Position numbers and translations under genes: made by a program | Notes under the pieces: generated by a model | The model's input: only the letters and a program-made list of their open reading frames with translations | Database searches by the model: none | What the model was told of the DNA's origin: nothing | Assembly: GCA_905221345.1 (NCBI GenBank) | Contig: CAJNCW010000001.1 | Location: 248,001-312,000, forward strand | Length of the DNA stretch: 64,000 bases | Reading direction: 5' to 3' | Source: a bacterium | Lineage (GTDB): Bacteria > Bacillota > Bacilli > Lactobacillales > Streptococcaceae | Part shown: positions 47,070-60,920 of the stretch, piece by piece | Layout of the letters: every line of letters starts with the position of its first letter | Position numbering within the stretch: the stretch's first letter is position 1

Positions 47070-47816
47070 TTAATAACGTTGTTTGTATGGTTTATTGAAG
47101 GCACTAAGGACATCATCAGATGTTTCCGAATATGCTTTAACTTCTTTAAAATCACCTTTAACAATGATTCGCTCTGTCGCATCATAGTCGACACAAGTCA
47201 CCAATGTGATTTCTTTGATACCATCACGGTCTTCAATTTCATCAACGCGATCAGGCGTTACGTGCTTCACCTCACGAATCTCATAGGTGTATACCTTATC
47301 TTTATCAGTCAGATAAATCTTCATACCCGCCTTGGCATTGACCAAAGGTGAAAAGAGCATCTGGCTGGCATTTTCAGCAGTAAAGATATGGTGACTAGCT
47401 AGAGAATAATTGCCTTCACCCATTTTTTGGTTTGCTTTCATAGTCCCTGCCCCGTAGAACAAGTTTACATTATCTAAACCTTTAAAAATAGGCAGGTTAA
47501 TCTCTACTTCAGGAATGGCAATCCCACCTATGACTGGAAGTTGCTGAGCGTCCCACTGGGCAGCTAAAACTGCCTCAGAGGAAATAGATTTGACAGAATC
47601 AAAATCGAAATTTCCCTCTGTCTCTTTATTCTCTTCAATCTTTTCCTTAGTCACCTGACTGACTTGATATTTATTAGTATTCCAAACCATAAACATGTTT
47701 CGAATCGTTGAATTAAAAATCAAGACCAAGGACAAAAGGATGAGAAAGACTGCTAGGATATTGGTCAGCAGGTTCCTACGTTTCTTTTTTTTCTTTTTAC
47801 TATCTTTTTCAGACAT
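47070..47816 (-). CDS. srtA: Class A sortase
   Basis: A 248-residue SrtA. The N-terminus is very basic, with a signal-anchor at about 15-36. The catalytic triad is visible: His142/143 in LASHHIF, Cys208 in TLVTCVD and Arg216 in ATERIIV, at the same spacing as in S. pyogenes SrtA. It attaches LPXTG surface proteins to lipid II and hence the wall. The start overlaps the gyrA stop by one base (TAATG), the conserved streptococcal gyrA-srtA coupling. Confidence 0.97.
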   Translation of the reverse strand: MSEKDSKKKKKKRRNLLTNILAVFLILLSLVLIFNSTIRNMFMVWNTNKYQVSQVTKEKIEENKETEGNFDFDSVKSISSEAVLAAQWDAQQLPVIGGIAIPEVEINLPIFKGLDNVNLFYGAGTMKANQKMGEGNYSLASHHIFTAENASQMLFSPLVNAKAGMKIYLTDKDKVYTYEIREVKHVTPDRVDEIEDRDGIKEITLVTCVDYDATERIIVKGDFKEVKAYSETSDDVLSAFNKPYKQRY

Positions 47817-50284
47817 TATACTTCACTCTCTGTTTCAATTTCAGTCCCAACTTCTTCTTTTTCTGCTGCGGCAACCGTTGTAAAGGTCACAATCTTGGCA
47901 TCTTGGTCTAGACGCATCACCTTCACTCCCATAGTTGAACGTCCTGTTTGTGAAATATTGGCAACATTTGTACGGATCATGACACCCGTATCTGTGATAA
48001 TCATCAGGTCTTCATCACCTTTTACAGTGAGGAGACCTGCAAGAGGACCATTCTTCTCAGCAACATTGGCTGTTTTCATCCCTTTACCACCACGGCCTTT
48101 AGTAGGATATTCTGTAGCTAGGGTACGTTTACCGTATCCTTTTTCAGTGATGATAAGAACCTCGTCTTGGTTTGTAATCACGCTAGCACCAACTACTGTG
48201 TCTCCATCACGAAGATTGACTCCTCGAACACCTGTGGCAATTCGGCTCATGCCACGAACAGCTGACTGATTAAAACGAACAGCATAACCAAACTTGGTAC
48301 CAATAATAATATCCGTATCTTCTTCTGTCAACAAGACATTAATCAATTCGTCTTCATCCTTGAGATTCAAGGCTTTCAGTCCATTTTGACGAATATTAGC
48401 AAACTCTTTGACACTGGTTCTCTTCACGATACCGTGACGAGTTGTAAAGAAGAGATAGGCGTCATCACTACGTTCAGACTCAACGTTGATGATGGTCTGA
48501 ATGCTCTCACCTTCGTCCAACTTCAAAAGATTGACAACTGGCAAGCCCTTAGCGGTACGACCGTATTCAGGAATTTCATAACCTTTTAGTCGATAGACAC
48601 GCCCTTTATTTGTAAAGAAGAGCAAATGATCATGGGTGCTGGTTGAAACCAACTCACGCACAAAGTCATCATCCTTAACTCCTGTACCTTGGACGCCACG
48701 ACCACCACGTTTTTGAGCAGTGAACTCACCTTGGTCCAAACGTTTGATGTAGCCCTTGTTAGATAGGGTAATCAAGACATCAGTTTCTTCAATCAAATCT
48801 TCATCTTCAAGGGTTAAGACCTCTCCGATCATCAACTCCGTACGACGCTTGTCACCAAACTTGCGTTTGACTTCGTCCAGCTCCTCTTTGATGATTTGCG
48901 CCACACGCTCTGGTTTGGCAAGAATATCAGCCAAATCTGCAATCAAGGCAATTAATTCGTCATACTCTGACTGAATCTTATCGCGTTCCAATCCTGTCAA
49001 ACGACGAAGACGCATATCAAGGATAGCCTGACTTTGACGCTCTGAAAGTTTAAACTTGCTCATCAACTCAGCTTGTGCTTCGGCATCCGTTTCACTAGCA
49101 CGGATGATACGGATTACCTCGTCGATATGGTCAAGTGCAATTAAAAGACCTTCTAAGATGTGCGCACGCGCTTCTGCTTTTTCCTTGTCAAAACGGGTAC
49201 GACGAACAACCACTTCCTTTTGGTGCTCGATATAAGCATCTAAAATTTGACGAAGAGACAAGATTTTCGGTACGCCATTCTGAATCGCCAGCATGTTGAA
49301 ACCAAAGTTGGTTTGCATTTGGGTCATCTTGAAGAGGTTGTTAAGGATAACATTGGCAGACGCGTCGCGTTTGACCTCTATCACAAAGCGAACCCCTTCA
49401 CGGTTGGACTCATCACGTACGGCTGTAATGCCCTCAAGACGTTTTTCCTGAACCAAGCGAACAATATGCTCATGGACCTTGGTTTTATTGACCATGTAAG
49501 GGAATTCCGTTACCACGATGCGCTCACGACCCGTCTTAGTAGTTTCAATCTCTGTACGAGAACGAAGTACAATGGAACCTTTACCAGTCTCATAGGCCTT
49601 ATGAATCCCTGATTTCCCCATGACAAGAGCACCAGTTGGAAAATCTGGACCAGGCAAGACTTCCATCAAGTCCTTAGTCGTCACATCTGGATTGTCCATG
49701 ACGAGCTTCACAGCATCAATGGTTTCACCCAAGTTGTGAGGTGGAATATTGGTTGCCATCCCAACAGCTATACCAGTTGCCCCATTGACTAAAAGGTTTG
49801 GAAAACGAGCTGGCAAAACCAAGGGTTCACGTTCATTGGCATCATAGTTGTCTACGAAATCAACTGTGTTTTTATTGATGTCACGAAGCATTTCAAGAGC
49901 AATCTTGCTCATGCGTGCCTCAGTATACCGCTGCGCGGCAGCACCGTCTCCATCCATAGAACCAAAGTTCCCATGCCCATCGACAAGCATGTAACGATAG
50001 CTCCACCACTGGGCCATACGGACCATGGCTTCATAAATAGAGGAATCTCCGTGCGGGTGGTATTTACCCATAACATCCCCTGTAATACGGGCTGATTTTT
50101 TATGAGGTTTGTCTGGAGTAACACCTAATTCATTCATTCCGTAAAGAATACGGCGGTGAACAGGTTTTAAGCCATCTCGAACATCAGGAAGAGCACGCGC
50201 TACGATAACACTCATGGCGTAATCGATAAAGCTGGTCTTCATCTCCTTTGTCAGATTGACATTCACTAAATTTTTATCCTGCAT
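47816..50284 (-). CDS. gyrA: DNA gyrase subunit A
   Basis: An 822-residue GyrA. The winged-helix region carries the catalytic Tyr120 in QRYTEARM. The quinolone-resistance region reads HGDSSIYEA, with Ser81 and Glu85 as in susceptible strains, and Gly114. The C-terminal pinwheel domain has the GyrA-box QKRGGRG. With GyrB it introduces negative supercoils. The start at 50284 (MQDKNLVNV) matches the standard protein, where a longer frame adds five residues. An extended -10 promoter (TGGTATAAT, with TATAAT at 50322-50327) lies just upstream. Confidence 0.98.
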   Translation of the reverse strand: MQDKNLVNVNLTKEMKTSFIDYAMSVIVARALPDVRDGLKPVHRRILYGMNELGVTPDKPHKKSARITGDVMGKYHPHGDSSIYEAMVRMAQWWSYRYMLVDGHGNFGSMDGDGAAAQRYTEARMSKIALEMLRDINKNTVDFVDNYDANEREPLVLPARFPNLLVNGATGIAVGMATNIPPHNLGETIDAVKLVMDNPDVTTKDLMEVLPGPDFPTGALVMGKSGIHKAYETGKGSIVLRSRTEIETTKTGRERIVVTEFPYMVNKTKVHEHIVRLVQEKRLEGITAVRDESNREGVRFVIEVKRDASANVILNNLFKMTQMQTNFGFNMLAIQNGVPKILSLRQILDAYIEHQKEVVVRRTRFDKEKAEARAHILEGLLIALDHIDEVIRIIRASETDAEAQAELMSKFKLSERQSQAILDMRLRRLTGLERDKIQSEYDELIALIADLADILAKPERVAQIIKEELDEVKRKFGDKRRTELMIGEVLTLEDEDLIEETDVLITLSNKGYIKRLDQGEFTAQKRGGRGVQGTGVKDDDFVRELVSTSTHDHLLFFTNKGRVYRLKGYEIPEYGRTAKGLPVVNLLKLDEGESIQTIINVESERSDDAYLFFTTRHGIVKRTSVKEFANIRQNGLKALNLKDEDELINVLLTEEDTDIIIGTKFGYAVRFNQSAVRGMSRIATGVRGVNLRDGDTVVGASVITNQDEVLIITEKGYGKRTLATEYPTKGRGGKGMKTANVAEKNGPLAGLLTVKGDEDLMIITDTGVMIRTNVANISQTGRSTMGVKVMRLDQDAKIVTFTTVAAAEKEEVGTEIETESEV

Positions 50285-50321
50285 TAATAAATGCCTCATT
50301 TCACTATTAGTAATTAGATAT

Positions 50322-50350
50322 ATTATACCATAAAATGTCCTTTATTTCAG
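50322..50350 (-). promoter_or_regulatory. Promoter of gyrA-srtA
   Basis: On the minus strand the extended -10 TGGTATAAT (TATAAT at 50322-50327) has a weak CTGAAA -35 candidate 17 bases upstream. It lies about 38 bases before the gyrA start. Confidence 0.6.
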
Positions 50351-50399
50351 GCTTCTGAAACTACTAAAACGTTTACATCGATAACCGAATAGAATATTC

Positions 50400-50428
50400 G
50401 TGACAAAGCTTTTTAAAAGTGATAGAAT
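50400..50428 (+). promoter_or_regulatory. Promoter of ldh
   Basis: GTGACA (50400-50405), a 17-base spacer and TAGAAT (50423-50428) lie 49 bases before the ldh start codon. Confidence 0.7.
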
Positions 50429-50474
50429 GAAAGTGTCTGGGGATTCCCCTAAAAAAAATGAAGGAGATGTTTAG

Positions 50475-51464
<990 letters not shown>

Positions 51465-51473
51465 TTAAAAGAA

Positions 51474-51498
51474 GGTTCTCATTTCATGGGAGCCTTTT
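51474..51498 (+). terminator. Terminator after ldh
   Basis: GGTTCTC (51474-51480) and GGGAGCC (51488-51494) pair with G-U positions over a seven-base loop. A T run begins at 51495. Confidence 0.75.
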
Positions 51499-51537
51499 TC
51501 TTTTTGCACAGAACGATAAAATCATATTTTCCAAAAC

Positions 51538-51584
51538 AAAAAGCCTACTGACCAAGCTAGAAAGCTTGATACAATAGGCTTTTT
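51538..51584 (-). terminator. Terminator after hup
   Basis: A ten-base outer stem (51538-51547 with 51575-51584) encloses a second hairpin CAAGCT/AGCTTG (51553-51558 with 51563-51568). Its ends give a U run in both directions, so it may also stop read-through from ldh. Confidence 0.8.
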
Positions 51585-51593
51585 GAAAATTCA

Positions 51594-51869
51594 TTATTTA
51601 ACAGCGTCTTTAAGAGCTTTACCAGCTTTGAATGCTGGAACTTTAGAAGCTGCGATTTTGATTTCTTTACCAGTTTGTGGGTTGCGACCTTTACGTGCAG
51701 CACGCTCACGAACTTCAAAGTTACCAAAACCGATCAATTGAACTTTTTCACCAGCTGCAAGGTATTCAGTTACTGCTGCAAATACAGCGTCAACTGCTGC
51801 TGCTGAATCTTTCTTAGTCAATTCTGTAGCTTCTGCTACTTTAGCGATCAAATCTTGTTTGTTTGCCAT
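51594..51869 (-). CDS. hup: HU family histone-like DNA-binding protein
   Basis: A 91-residue HU, opening [20 protein letters not shown] and with the DNA-intercalating arm containing [12 protein letters not shown] (about 58-69). It binds and bends DNA nonspecifically and is the main nucleoid protein in streptococci, where it is essential. The codon bias is strong. GGAGG precedes the ATG, and a good promoter and terminator make it a single-gene unit. Confidence 0.97.
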   Translation of the reverse strand: MANKQDLIAKVAEATELTKKDSAAAVDAVFAAVTEYLAAGEKVQLIGFGNFEVRERAARKGRNPQTGKEIKIAASKVPAFKAGKALKDAVK

Positions 51870-51909
51870 GTTAATAATTCCTCCAAATAATTTCTAATTA
51901 ACAAATATA

Positions 51910-51938
51910 ATCATATCCTAAAATTGCCCACAGGTCAA
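51910..51938 (-). promoter_or_regulatory. Promoter of hup
   Basis: On the minus strand TTGACC (51933-51938), a 17-base spacer and TATGAT (51910-51915) lie about 41 bases before the hup start. Confidence 0.75.
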
Positions 51939-51976
51939 GTCAAAAACGCTATTTCTAACGATTTTTCTCTATTTTT

Positions 51977-52813
51977 TTAGGAATGATATCGAACTAAGAT
52001 AGCCCATGCATTTTCGCCTGTATGTGTCTGAATGATAGAGCCTGTTTCCAGTACTGAGATTGGTTTTTCGACATAAGTTTGTAAAACATTCTTCATCTCA
52101 TTGGCCCATTCATTTGTACCAGCGTAGGAAATTCCAATTTCCGCAACGGATTTATGAGAAAGAGTCTCAGCCAACTCGTCAAGCCATTTTTTGAAAGTTT
52201 TCGAACCACGCCCTTTTACGATTGGTTGGAGTTCGTGGTTTTTCATCTGCATTACTACACGAATGTTCAAGAGTGAACTTAGTAATCCTGTCACACGTCC
52301 GATACGTCCACCCTTAACTAGGTTTTCTAATGTTGAAACGCCGATATAGAGTTCCGTATGATTCTTGACGTCTTCTACATGAGCTAGGATAGTTTCCAAA
52401 TCTTTTCCTTCTTGGGCAAGTTTTGCAGCTTCAACAACTTGAAACTTCATAGCTTGGTCAGTAAAAGAACTATCAATAACGGTCACATCAGCGCTAGAGA
52501 GGCTTGCTCCTTGGCGAGCAGCTTCAACAGTCCCAGACAAGGCATGGGACATGTGAATAGCGAGTATCTGACTGCCGTCTTTACCTAGTTCTTCAAAAAC
52601 TTCAGCAAATACTCCCACTGGAGGCTGACTGGTTTTAGGCAGATTTTTACTCTCTTGCATGAGATGAAGGAATTCTCCCTCTTTCAAATCTGCATCAGAA
52701 TAAAGGATACCATCAATCATCACAGATAAAGGAACAACGGTGATATTTAATTCTTTAACCACTTCTGGTTCAATAGTAACAGAGGAATCCGTTACAATTT
52801 TTACTTGTGTCAT
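51977..52813 (-). CDS. DegV family fatty-acid-binding protein
   Basis: A 278-residue DegV/FakB-type protein. It has [13 protein letters not shown] at the start (the TDS motif), [11 protein letters not shown], and [13 protein letters not shown]. FakB proteins bind fatty acids for phosphorylation by FakA; streptococci have several with different chain preferences, and which one this is cannot be told. The start at 52813 ([11 protein letters not shown]) fits the family; the frame is open to 52858 but that extension is not typical. Divergently transcribed from the YitT-like gene. Confidence 0.9.
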   Translation of the reverse strand: MTQVKIVTDSSVTIEPEVVKELNITVVPLSVMIDGILYSDADLKEGEFLHLMQESKNLPKTSQPPVGVFAEVFEELGKDGSQILAIHMSHALSGTVEAARQGASLSSADVTVIDSSFTDQAMKFQVVEAAKLAQEGKDLETILAHVEDVKNHTELYIGVSTLENLVKGGRIGRVTGLLSSLLNIRVVMQMKNHELQPIVKGRGSKTFKKWLDELAETLSHKSVAEIGISYAGTNEWANEMKNVLQTYVEKPISVLETGSIIQTHTGENAWAILVRYHS

Positions 52814-52956
52814 ATCTTCAATCTTTCTATTCTTCTCAATAAGATAGGGATTTATCACCTTTATTATATCAAAAAATTGTTAAAAAATCATGATGAATCC
52901 AATGAAAAAGCTTGGAATTTTGGTATAATCTATCTATAGAAAAGCGAGGGAAAGTT

Positions 52957-53805
52957 ATGATCCGAAAAGTTCAGCCTATTGTCACTATCATACTTGGGGC
53001 AGCTATTTATGCCTTTGGTCTTACCTATTTTGTAGTTCCTCATCATTTGTTTGAAGGCGGAGCAACTGGTATCACATTGATTACCTTCTATCTCTTTAAA
53101 ATTCCTGTCTCAGTGATGAATCTCTTGATTAACATCCCTCTCTTTATCCTCGCTTGGAAGATATTTGGTCCGAAAACTCTCTACTCCAGCCTTTTGGGAA
53201 CCATTTCCCTCTCGATCTGGCTTGCTGTCTTTGAACGAATTCCTTTACAATTTGACTTGCAAGGTGATCTCATTATTGTCTCTTTAGTTTCTGGTGTTTT
53301 ACTGGGAGTTGGTTTAGGAATTATCTTTAATGCTGGTGGTACAACAGGTGGATCAGATATTGTTGCTCGCATCCTCAACAAATACACCAATATTTCAATT
53401 GGAAAATTGCTTTTCTCGCTTGATTTCATTATTCTAATGTTGATTTTGATTATCTTCCAAGATTTGCGCCTAGTGACTTATACCCTCTTATTTGACTTTA
53501 TCATCGCTCGTGTTATCGACCTGATCGGTGAAGGAGGTTATGCTGGTAAAGGATTTATGATTATTACCCAATATCCTGATCAGTTAGCCAAAAAGATTAA
53601 CGATGAACTCGGACGTGGCGTAACCTTTATATCTGGTCAAGGTTACTACAGCAAAAAGAATTTAAAAATTATCTACTGTATCGTCGGTCGAAATGAAATC
53701 GTTAAAATGAAGGATATGATTCACCAAGTCGATCCTCAAGCCTTTATCACCATCACAGAGGCTCATGAAATTCTGGGTGAAGGATTTACTTATGTAAAAG
53801 ATTAA
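52957..53805 (+). CDS. YitT family membrane protein (DUF161/DUF2179)
   Basis: A 282-residue protein with about five membrane helices in the first 190 residues, including NAGGTTGGSDIVARIL and the LVTYTLLFDFI segment. A C-terminal DUF2179 soluble domain follows (about 198-280, with GRGVTFISGQGYYSKKN). The YitT family has no proven function. The start at 52957 follows GAGGGAAAGTT; a longer frame from 52912 has no ribosome site. It ends at a long palindromic terminator shared with the convergent permease gene. Confidence 0.9.
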   Translation: MIRKVQPIVTIILGAAIYAFGLTYFVVPHHLFEGGATGITLITFYLFKIPVSVMNLLINIPLFILAWKIFGPKTLYSSLLGTISLSIWLAVFERIPLQFDLQGDLIIVSLVSGVLLGVGLGIIFNAGGTTGGSDIVARILNKYTNISIGKLLFSLDFIILMLILIIFQDLRLVTYTLLFDFIIARVIDLIGEGGYAGKGFMIITQYPDQLAKKINDELGRGVTFISGQGYYSKKNLKIIYCIVGRNEIVKMKDMIHQVDPQAFITITEAHEILGEGFTYVKD

Positions 53806-53829
53806 AAAAGCTGGGAATTCCCAGCTTTT
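53806..53829. terminator. Bidirectional terminator between yitT-like and permease genes
   Basis: A 24-base perfect palindrome (nine-base GC-rich core stem 53807-53815 with 53820-53828 and an AATT loop) is flanked by A and T runs. It sits between two convergent genes and overlaps the end of the permease gene by two bases. Confidence 0.85.
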
Positions 53830-55225
53830 ATTCTTCTTCAGAAAGTGTAGAGTGACGATAGCCATAAGTAAAGTAAATCACTAGTCCAACCAACAAAGCA
53901 ATTCCAAAGGCAATCCATGTTTCCTTGGTATACTGAAGCATAAAGGAAAGACAGATAAGAATCGAAAGAATTGGTAAAAGAGGTACCAAGGGAGTTTTAA
54001 ACTCCCCTTCTTTTGGCATGCCCTTATCCTTTCTGAGTTTTATTATCCCGTAGGCTAGCAAAATGAGATAAGCTAGTGTACAGATATTTAAAAAGGCAGC
54101 GATACTGGCTAGCGGAAAGACTCCTGCTGCAATGGCTGAAGCAACTCCTGTTAAGAGGGTAGCATTTTTAGGAACGCGGCTAGTTTTACTTAGCTGTTTA
54201 AAACTTCGAGGTAAAAGTCCATCACGAGCTAAGCTATAAATCATCCGAGACAAAGCATAAGTCATGGAGATACATACGGTTATCAGGGTTAGAATGGCCA
54301 CCAGTGAAACATAGTTGGCTGCCCAGCCAATTCCGATACTACGCAATGAAAAGGCCACTGCATCGTCCACATTGAGTTGGCTATAGTGAACAATCCCAGT
54401 CAATACTATTGTTACCAAGGCATAGAGAATAGTGACAATTGTCAGAGAAAGCACAATTCCGCGAGGAATATTTTTTTGCGGACTTTGAATTTCATCAACC
54501 GCCATGGAAATAGACTCAAAACCGAGAAAACCGAAGAACATCAAAGATGCACCTGCCATAATCCCAGTGCTTCCTCCATAAATCTGGCCAAAGCCAAAAG
54601 GAGCAAAATTCATCCAATTTTCTGGCTTGATGTACCAAATACCAACTAGGATAAATAAGGCGAGAGCTGAGAATTTCAAGACCACTAAAAGCGAATTAAA
54701 GCGTAAGGCTGCCTTGGAATTTAATAAAACCAATCCTGTTACCAAAGCAAGCACCAAAATAGGTAAAAGGTCGATATAGGTGCCTTGTTCGGGGTTAAAA
54801 GTACCATTTAAGGCTTGGGGCATGGAAATACCATAATTACTGAGTAAGCCCTTAAAATAAGCTGCCCAACCAGACGCCACACCTGAAACAGCTGTCATAA
54901 ATTCCATGATGGTCAACCAGCCAGCAATCCAGGCTGGCAATTCTCCCAAAATCGCATAGAGATAACTATAAGCACCTCCTGTTGCAGGCACGCGAGAGGC
55001 AAATTCTGCAAAAAAGAGGGCGGATAAAGAAACACATAGGGCAGAAATCACTATAGAAATCACTAGTGATGGACCAGCAAGTGTTGCCGCCGCCGTTCCT
55101 GTAATGGTGAAAATTCCCGTTCCTACCATGGCACCGATCCCCAATAGAATCAAATCCCACAATTTCAAATGGCGACGCATCTCTGTCTGTCTCAGACTAA
55201 CATCCTTGGTTCTAAAAATATTCAT
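53828..55225 (-). CDS. APC-family amino acid permease
   Basis: A 465-residue transporter with about twelve membrane helices. It has the APC signature GIGAMVGTGIFTITG (about 31-45) in helix 1, and LGFESISMAVDEIQSPQKNIP (helix 6 and following loop) typical of the cationic amino-acid type (CAT/YfnA-like). The substrate cannot be told from sequence. GGAGATGAAGT precedes the ATG. The gene is convergent with the YitT-like gene and upstream of it lies the terminator of the suf operon. Confidence 0.88.
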   Translation of the reverse strand: MNIFRTKDVSLRQTEMRRHLKLWDLILLGIGAMVGTGIFTITGTAAATLAGPSLVISIVISALCVSLSALFFAEFASRVPATGGAYSYLYAILGELPAWIAGWLTIMEFMTAVSGVASGWAAYFKGLLSNYGISMPQALNGTFNPEQGTYIDLLPILVLALVTGLVLLNSKAALRFNSLLVVLKFSALALFILVGIWYIKPENWMNFAPFGFGQIYGGSTGIMAGASLMFFGFLGFESISMAVDEIQSPQKNIPRGIVLSLTIVTILYALVTIVLTGIVHYSQLNVDDAVAFSLRSIGIGWAANYVSLVAILTLITVCISMTYALSRMIYSLARDGLLPRSFKQLSKTSRVPKNATLLTGVASAIAAGVFPLASIAAFLNICTLAYLILLAYGIIKLRKDKGMPKEGEFKTPLVPLLPILSILICLSFMLQYTKETWIAFGIALLVGLVIYFTYGYRHSTLSEEE

Positions 55226-55312
55226 ACTTCATCTCCACTAAATATAATTGTTTTATTTTACCATATAAAAGCACTTTTGTGAATATTTATTAGGTTCTTT
55301 TTTGAAAAAAAT

Positions 55313-55339
55313 TCTGAACAGAAATCCTTTCTGTTCAGA
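55313..55339 (-). terminator. Terminator of the suf operon
   Basis: A perfect 12-base stem (55313-55324 with 55328-55339) with a three-base loop is followed by a U run on the minus strand. It lies 12 bases past the sufB stop. Confidence 0.85.
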
Positions 55340-55351
55340 TCTTGCATATTC

Positions 55352-56764
55352 TTACCCAACAGATCCTTCCATTTCATAGCTAATCAAGCGGTTCAGCTCA
55401 ACTGCATATTCCATTGGAAGTTCTTTTGTGAAGGGTTCGACAAATCCCATGACAATCATCTCGGTTGCCTCAGATTCTGACAAACCACGGCTCATGAGGT
55501 AGTAGAGTTGTTCCTCTGAAATCTTAGATACTTTGGCTTCGTGTTCCAATGCGACTTGTGAGTTGTGAATTTCATTAAAAGGAATGGTATCTGACGCTGA
55601 TAATTCATCCATGATAATGGTATCACACTCGATGTGAGAAACAGATTTCTTAGAGTTCTTGTTAAAGGTTACTTGTCCACGGTAGTCAACCTTCCCTCCG
55701 CCTTTAGCGATAGACTTAGACACGATAGACGAGCTTGTATGTGGGGCGTTGTGGATCATCTTAGCCCCCGTGTCTTGGTGTTGACCAGCATTAGCAAAGG
55801 CGATAGAAAGCATGGTACCACGGGCCCCTTCTCCATCTAGGTAAACAGATGGGTATTTCATGGTTGTTTTGGCACCCAAGTTTCCATCAATCCACTCAAC
55901 AGTCGCATCTTTCAATGCTTTGGCACGTTTCGTTACTAGGTTATAAACGTTATCTGACCAGTTTTGGATAGTAGTATAACGCATATAAGCTCCGTCCAAA
56001 GCGAAAATTTCTACAATGGCAGCGTGCAAGCTGTTGCTAGAATAAGTTGGTGCTGTACATCCTTCTACGTAGTGGACGCTTGCTCCTTCATCAACAATAA
56101 TCAAGGTACGTTCGAACTGACCTGTATTTTCGTTGTTGATACGGAAGTAAGTTTGAAGTGGAATATCCACTTTGACTCCTTTTGGTACGTAGATAAAAGT
56201 TCCACCTGACCATACTGCTGAGTTAAGGGCTGCCAACTTGTTATCTGTCGGCGGTACCAACTTCGCAAAGTATTGTTTAAACAAGTCTGGGTATTCCTTG
56301 AGGGCAGAATCCGTATCTGTAAAGATAATCCCCAATTTCTGGAACTCTTCCTTCATGTTGTGGTAAACCACTTCTGACTCGTACTGGGCAGAGGCACCAG
56401 CTAGATAAGCACGTTCAGCTTCTGGAATACCGATACGTTCAAAGGTTTCTTTGATTTTTTCAGGAACCTCATCCCAAGAACGGGCTGGTTTATCAGATGG
56501 TTTTTGGTAATAGATCAAGTCATCAAAGTCAATCTCTGACAAGTCCGCTCCCCAAGTTTGCATAGGCATTTTCTTGAAGGTTTCATAAGATTTCAAACGG
56601 AATTCTAACATCCACTCAGGCTCACCCTTAGCAGCTGATAGTTCACGAATGACTTCCTCGTTCAATCCTTTTCCTGTCGATAGGACAGGCTCTACATCGT
56701 CATGGAAACCAAATTTATATTCACCAAGGTCAATTGGTTTTGGTTCTACTCTTTCTTCAGCCAT
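55352..56764 (-). CDS. sufB: Fe-S cluster assembly protein SufB
   Basis: A 470-residue SufB, the usual streptococcal length. The beta-helix core contains [10 protein letters not shown] and the C-terminal Glu/Cys region [13 protein letters not shown]. With SufC and SufD it forms the scaffold complex on which new 4Fe-4S clusters are built. The start at 56764 ([10 protein letters not shown]) follows AAAGGATATT; a frame reaching 56809 lacks a ribosome site. It is the last gene of sufCDSUB and ends at a strong terminator. Confidence 0.97.
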   Translation of the reverse strand: MAEERVEPKPIDLGEYKFGFHDDVEPVLSTGKGLNEEVIRELSAAKGEPEWMLEFRLKSYETFKKMPMQTWGADLSEIDFDDLIYYQKPSDKPARSWDEVPEKIKETFERIGIPEAERAYLAGASAQYESEVVYHNMKEEFQKLGIIFTDTDSALKEYPDLFKQYFAKLVPPTDNKLAALNSAVWSGGTFIYVPKGVKVDIPLQTYFRINNENTGQFERTLIIVDEGASVHYVEGCTAPTYSSNSLHAAIVEIFALDGAYMRYTTIQNWSDNVYNLVTKRAKALKDATVEWIDGNLGAKTTMKYPSVYLDGEGARGTMLSIAFANAGQHQDTGAKMIHNAPHTSSSIVSKSIAKGGGKVDYRGQVTFNKNSKKSVSHIECDTIIMDELSASDTIPFNEIHNSQVALEHEAKVSKISEEQLYYLMSRGLSESEATEMIVMGFVEPFTKELPMEYAVELNRLISYEMEGSVG

Positions 56765-56821
56765 AATATCCTTTCTTTCATTCTTCATTTCTACTGATTC
56801 GTAAGACAAAAGAAACTTGTC

Positions 56822-59748
<2,927 letters not shown>

Positions 59749-59775
59749 TTACTTCTCCTAAAAGATACGAGGGAT

Positions 59776-60546
59776 TTACAATTCTTCCTTGTAGTCGTAG
59801 CCAAGTTCTTCAGCTAGTTTTGCGTATCCTTCACGTTCCAAACGCGCAGCCAATTCTGGACCACCAGAAAGAACAACACGACCTTCCATCATCACGTGTA
59901 CCACGTCTGGTGTGATGTAGTTCAAAAGACGTTGGTAGTGAGTGATAATCATAGCACCAAACCCTTCACCACGCATGGCATTGACACCTTTCGATACAAC
60001 TTTAAGTGCATCAATATCAAGACCTGAGTCAATCTCATCCAAAAGGGCAAAAGTTGGTTCCAACATCAAGAGTTGAAGAATTTCATTACGTTTTTTCTCT
60101 CCACCAGAGAAGCCTTCGTTGAGGTAGCGCTCAGCCATTTCTTCTTTCATGTTGAGCAATTCCATTTTTTCATCTAGCTTAGTGATAAATTCACGAACTG
60201 AAATCTTTTCATCGTCTTCTTTGCCAGCATTCATGGCTGCACGAAGGAACTCAGCGTTGGTAATTCCAGGAATTTCAGATGGGTATTGCATAGCAAGGAA
60301 AAGTCCCATACGCGCACGCTCGTCCACTTCCAACTCAAGGATGTTTACGCCATCAAACAAGACTTCACCTTTTGTAACTTCATAGTTAGGATTCCCCATG
60401 ATAGCGGCAGAAAGAGTCGATTTACCAGTACCATTTGGTCCCATGATAGCTGCGATTTCTCCTGTTTTCAGAGTCAGATTGACCCCTTTCAAAATTTCTT
60501 TTCCTTCAATCTCAACGTGAAGATCTTTGATCTCTAATACTGACAT
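59776..60546 (-). CDS. sufC: Fe-S assembly ATPase SufC
   Basis: A 256-residue ABC-type ATPase. Walker A is GPNGTGKS (36-43), the signature FSGGEKKR lies in the middle, and Walker B is ALLDEIDSGLD. It is cytosolic and drives conformational change of SufB/SufD rather than transport. The start at 60546 (MSVLEIKDLH) follows AAAGGAACT; the frame is open to 60597 but that extension is atypical. First gene of the operon. Confidence 0.97.
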   Translation of the reverse strand: MSVLEIKDLHVEIEGKEILKGVNLTLKTGEIAAIMGPNGTGKSTLSAAIMGNPNYEVTKGEVLFDGVNILELEVDERARMGLFLAMQYPSEIPGITNAEFLRAAMNAGKEDDEKISVREFITKLDEKMELLNMKEEMAERYLNEGFSGGEKKRNEILQLLMLEPTFALLDEIDSGLDIDALKVVSKGVNAMRGEGFGAMIITHYQRLLNYITPDVVHVMMEGRVVLSGGPELAARLEREGYAKLAEELGYDYKEEL

Positions 60547-60654
60547 GATAGTTCCTTTCTTTTTCTGGCCTACTTCCTTTATCCTTAAAGAAATCACTTA
60601 CATTTCTCTAAAAAATACAAGAAAAGGTCCATAAATATACTCTACTAGTATAAC

Positions 60655-60676
60655 AAAAAAAAGCCCAAAAGGCTTT
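60655..60676 (-). terminator. Terminator after the DUF3272 gene
   Basis: AAAGCC (60660-60665) and GGCTTT (60671-60676) form a six-base stem with a five-base loop. A U run (A run 60655-60662) follows on the minus strand. Confidence 0.75.
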
Positions 60677-60698
60677 GATTTTGTTTAGAAGCTAGTGA

Positions 60699-60893
60699 CT
60701 AATCCTTGCGGTTTAGGTGCTGATCAATAGCATCTACTATTTTCCCCATCACGTAACTTAACCTAAAATTTCGAAAGAGTAGAATGGCCCAAAAAGCTGC
60801 CATAACATAGCGACCAGTCATCAAAGATTCATTGAAAAAATAAGTCTCAGCAGCCGTGAATAATGCTATTATGATAAATTGTTGTCTATTCAT
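60699..60893 (-). CDS. DUF3272 small membrane protein
   Basis: A 64-residue protein, MNRQQFIIIALFTAAE at the start, with two hydrophobic segments (about 6-18 and 29-42) and a charged end. I recognise it as the streptococcal DUF3272 family; no function is known. It follows dnaX by 28 bases on the same strand and has a terminator after it, so it is probably the end of the fRMsr-dnaX unit. Confidence 0.8.
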   Translation of the reverse strand: MNRQQFIIIALFTAAETYFFNESLMTGRYVMAAFWAILLFRNFRLSYVMGKIVDAIDQHLNRKD

Positions 60894-60920
60894 AGGATTA
60901 TTGTACCATGAAATCCACTT

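Noticed and set aside
50393-50400. ComX box near ldh
   Set aside because: TATTCGTG differs at one position from the consensus and lies at the -35 region of a normal sigma-A promoter. There is no reason to expect competence control of ldh.
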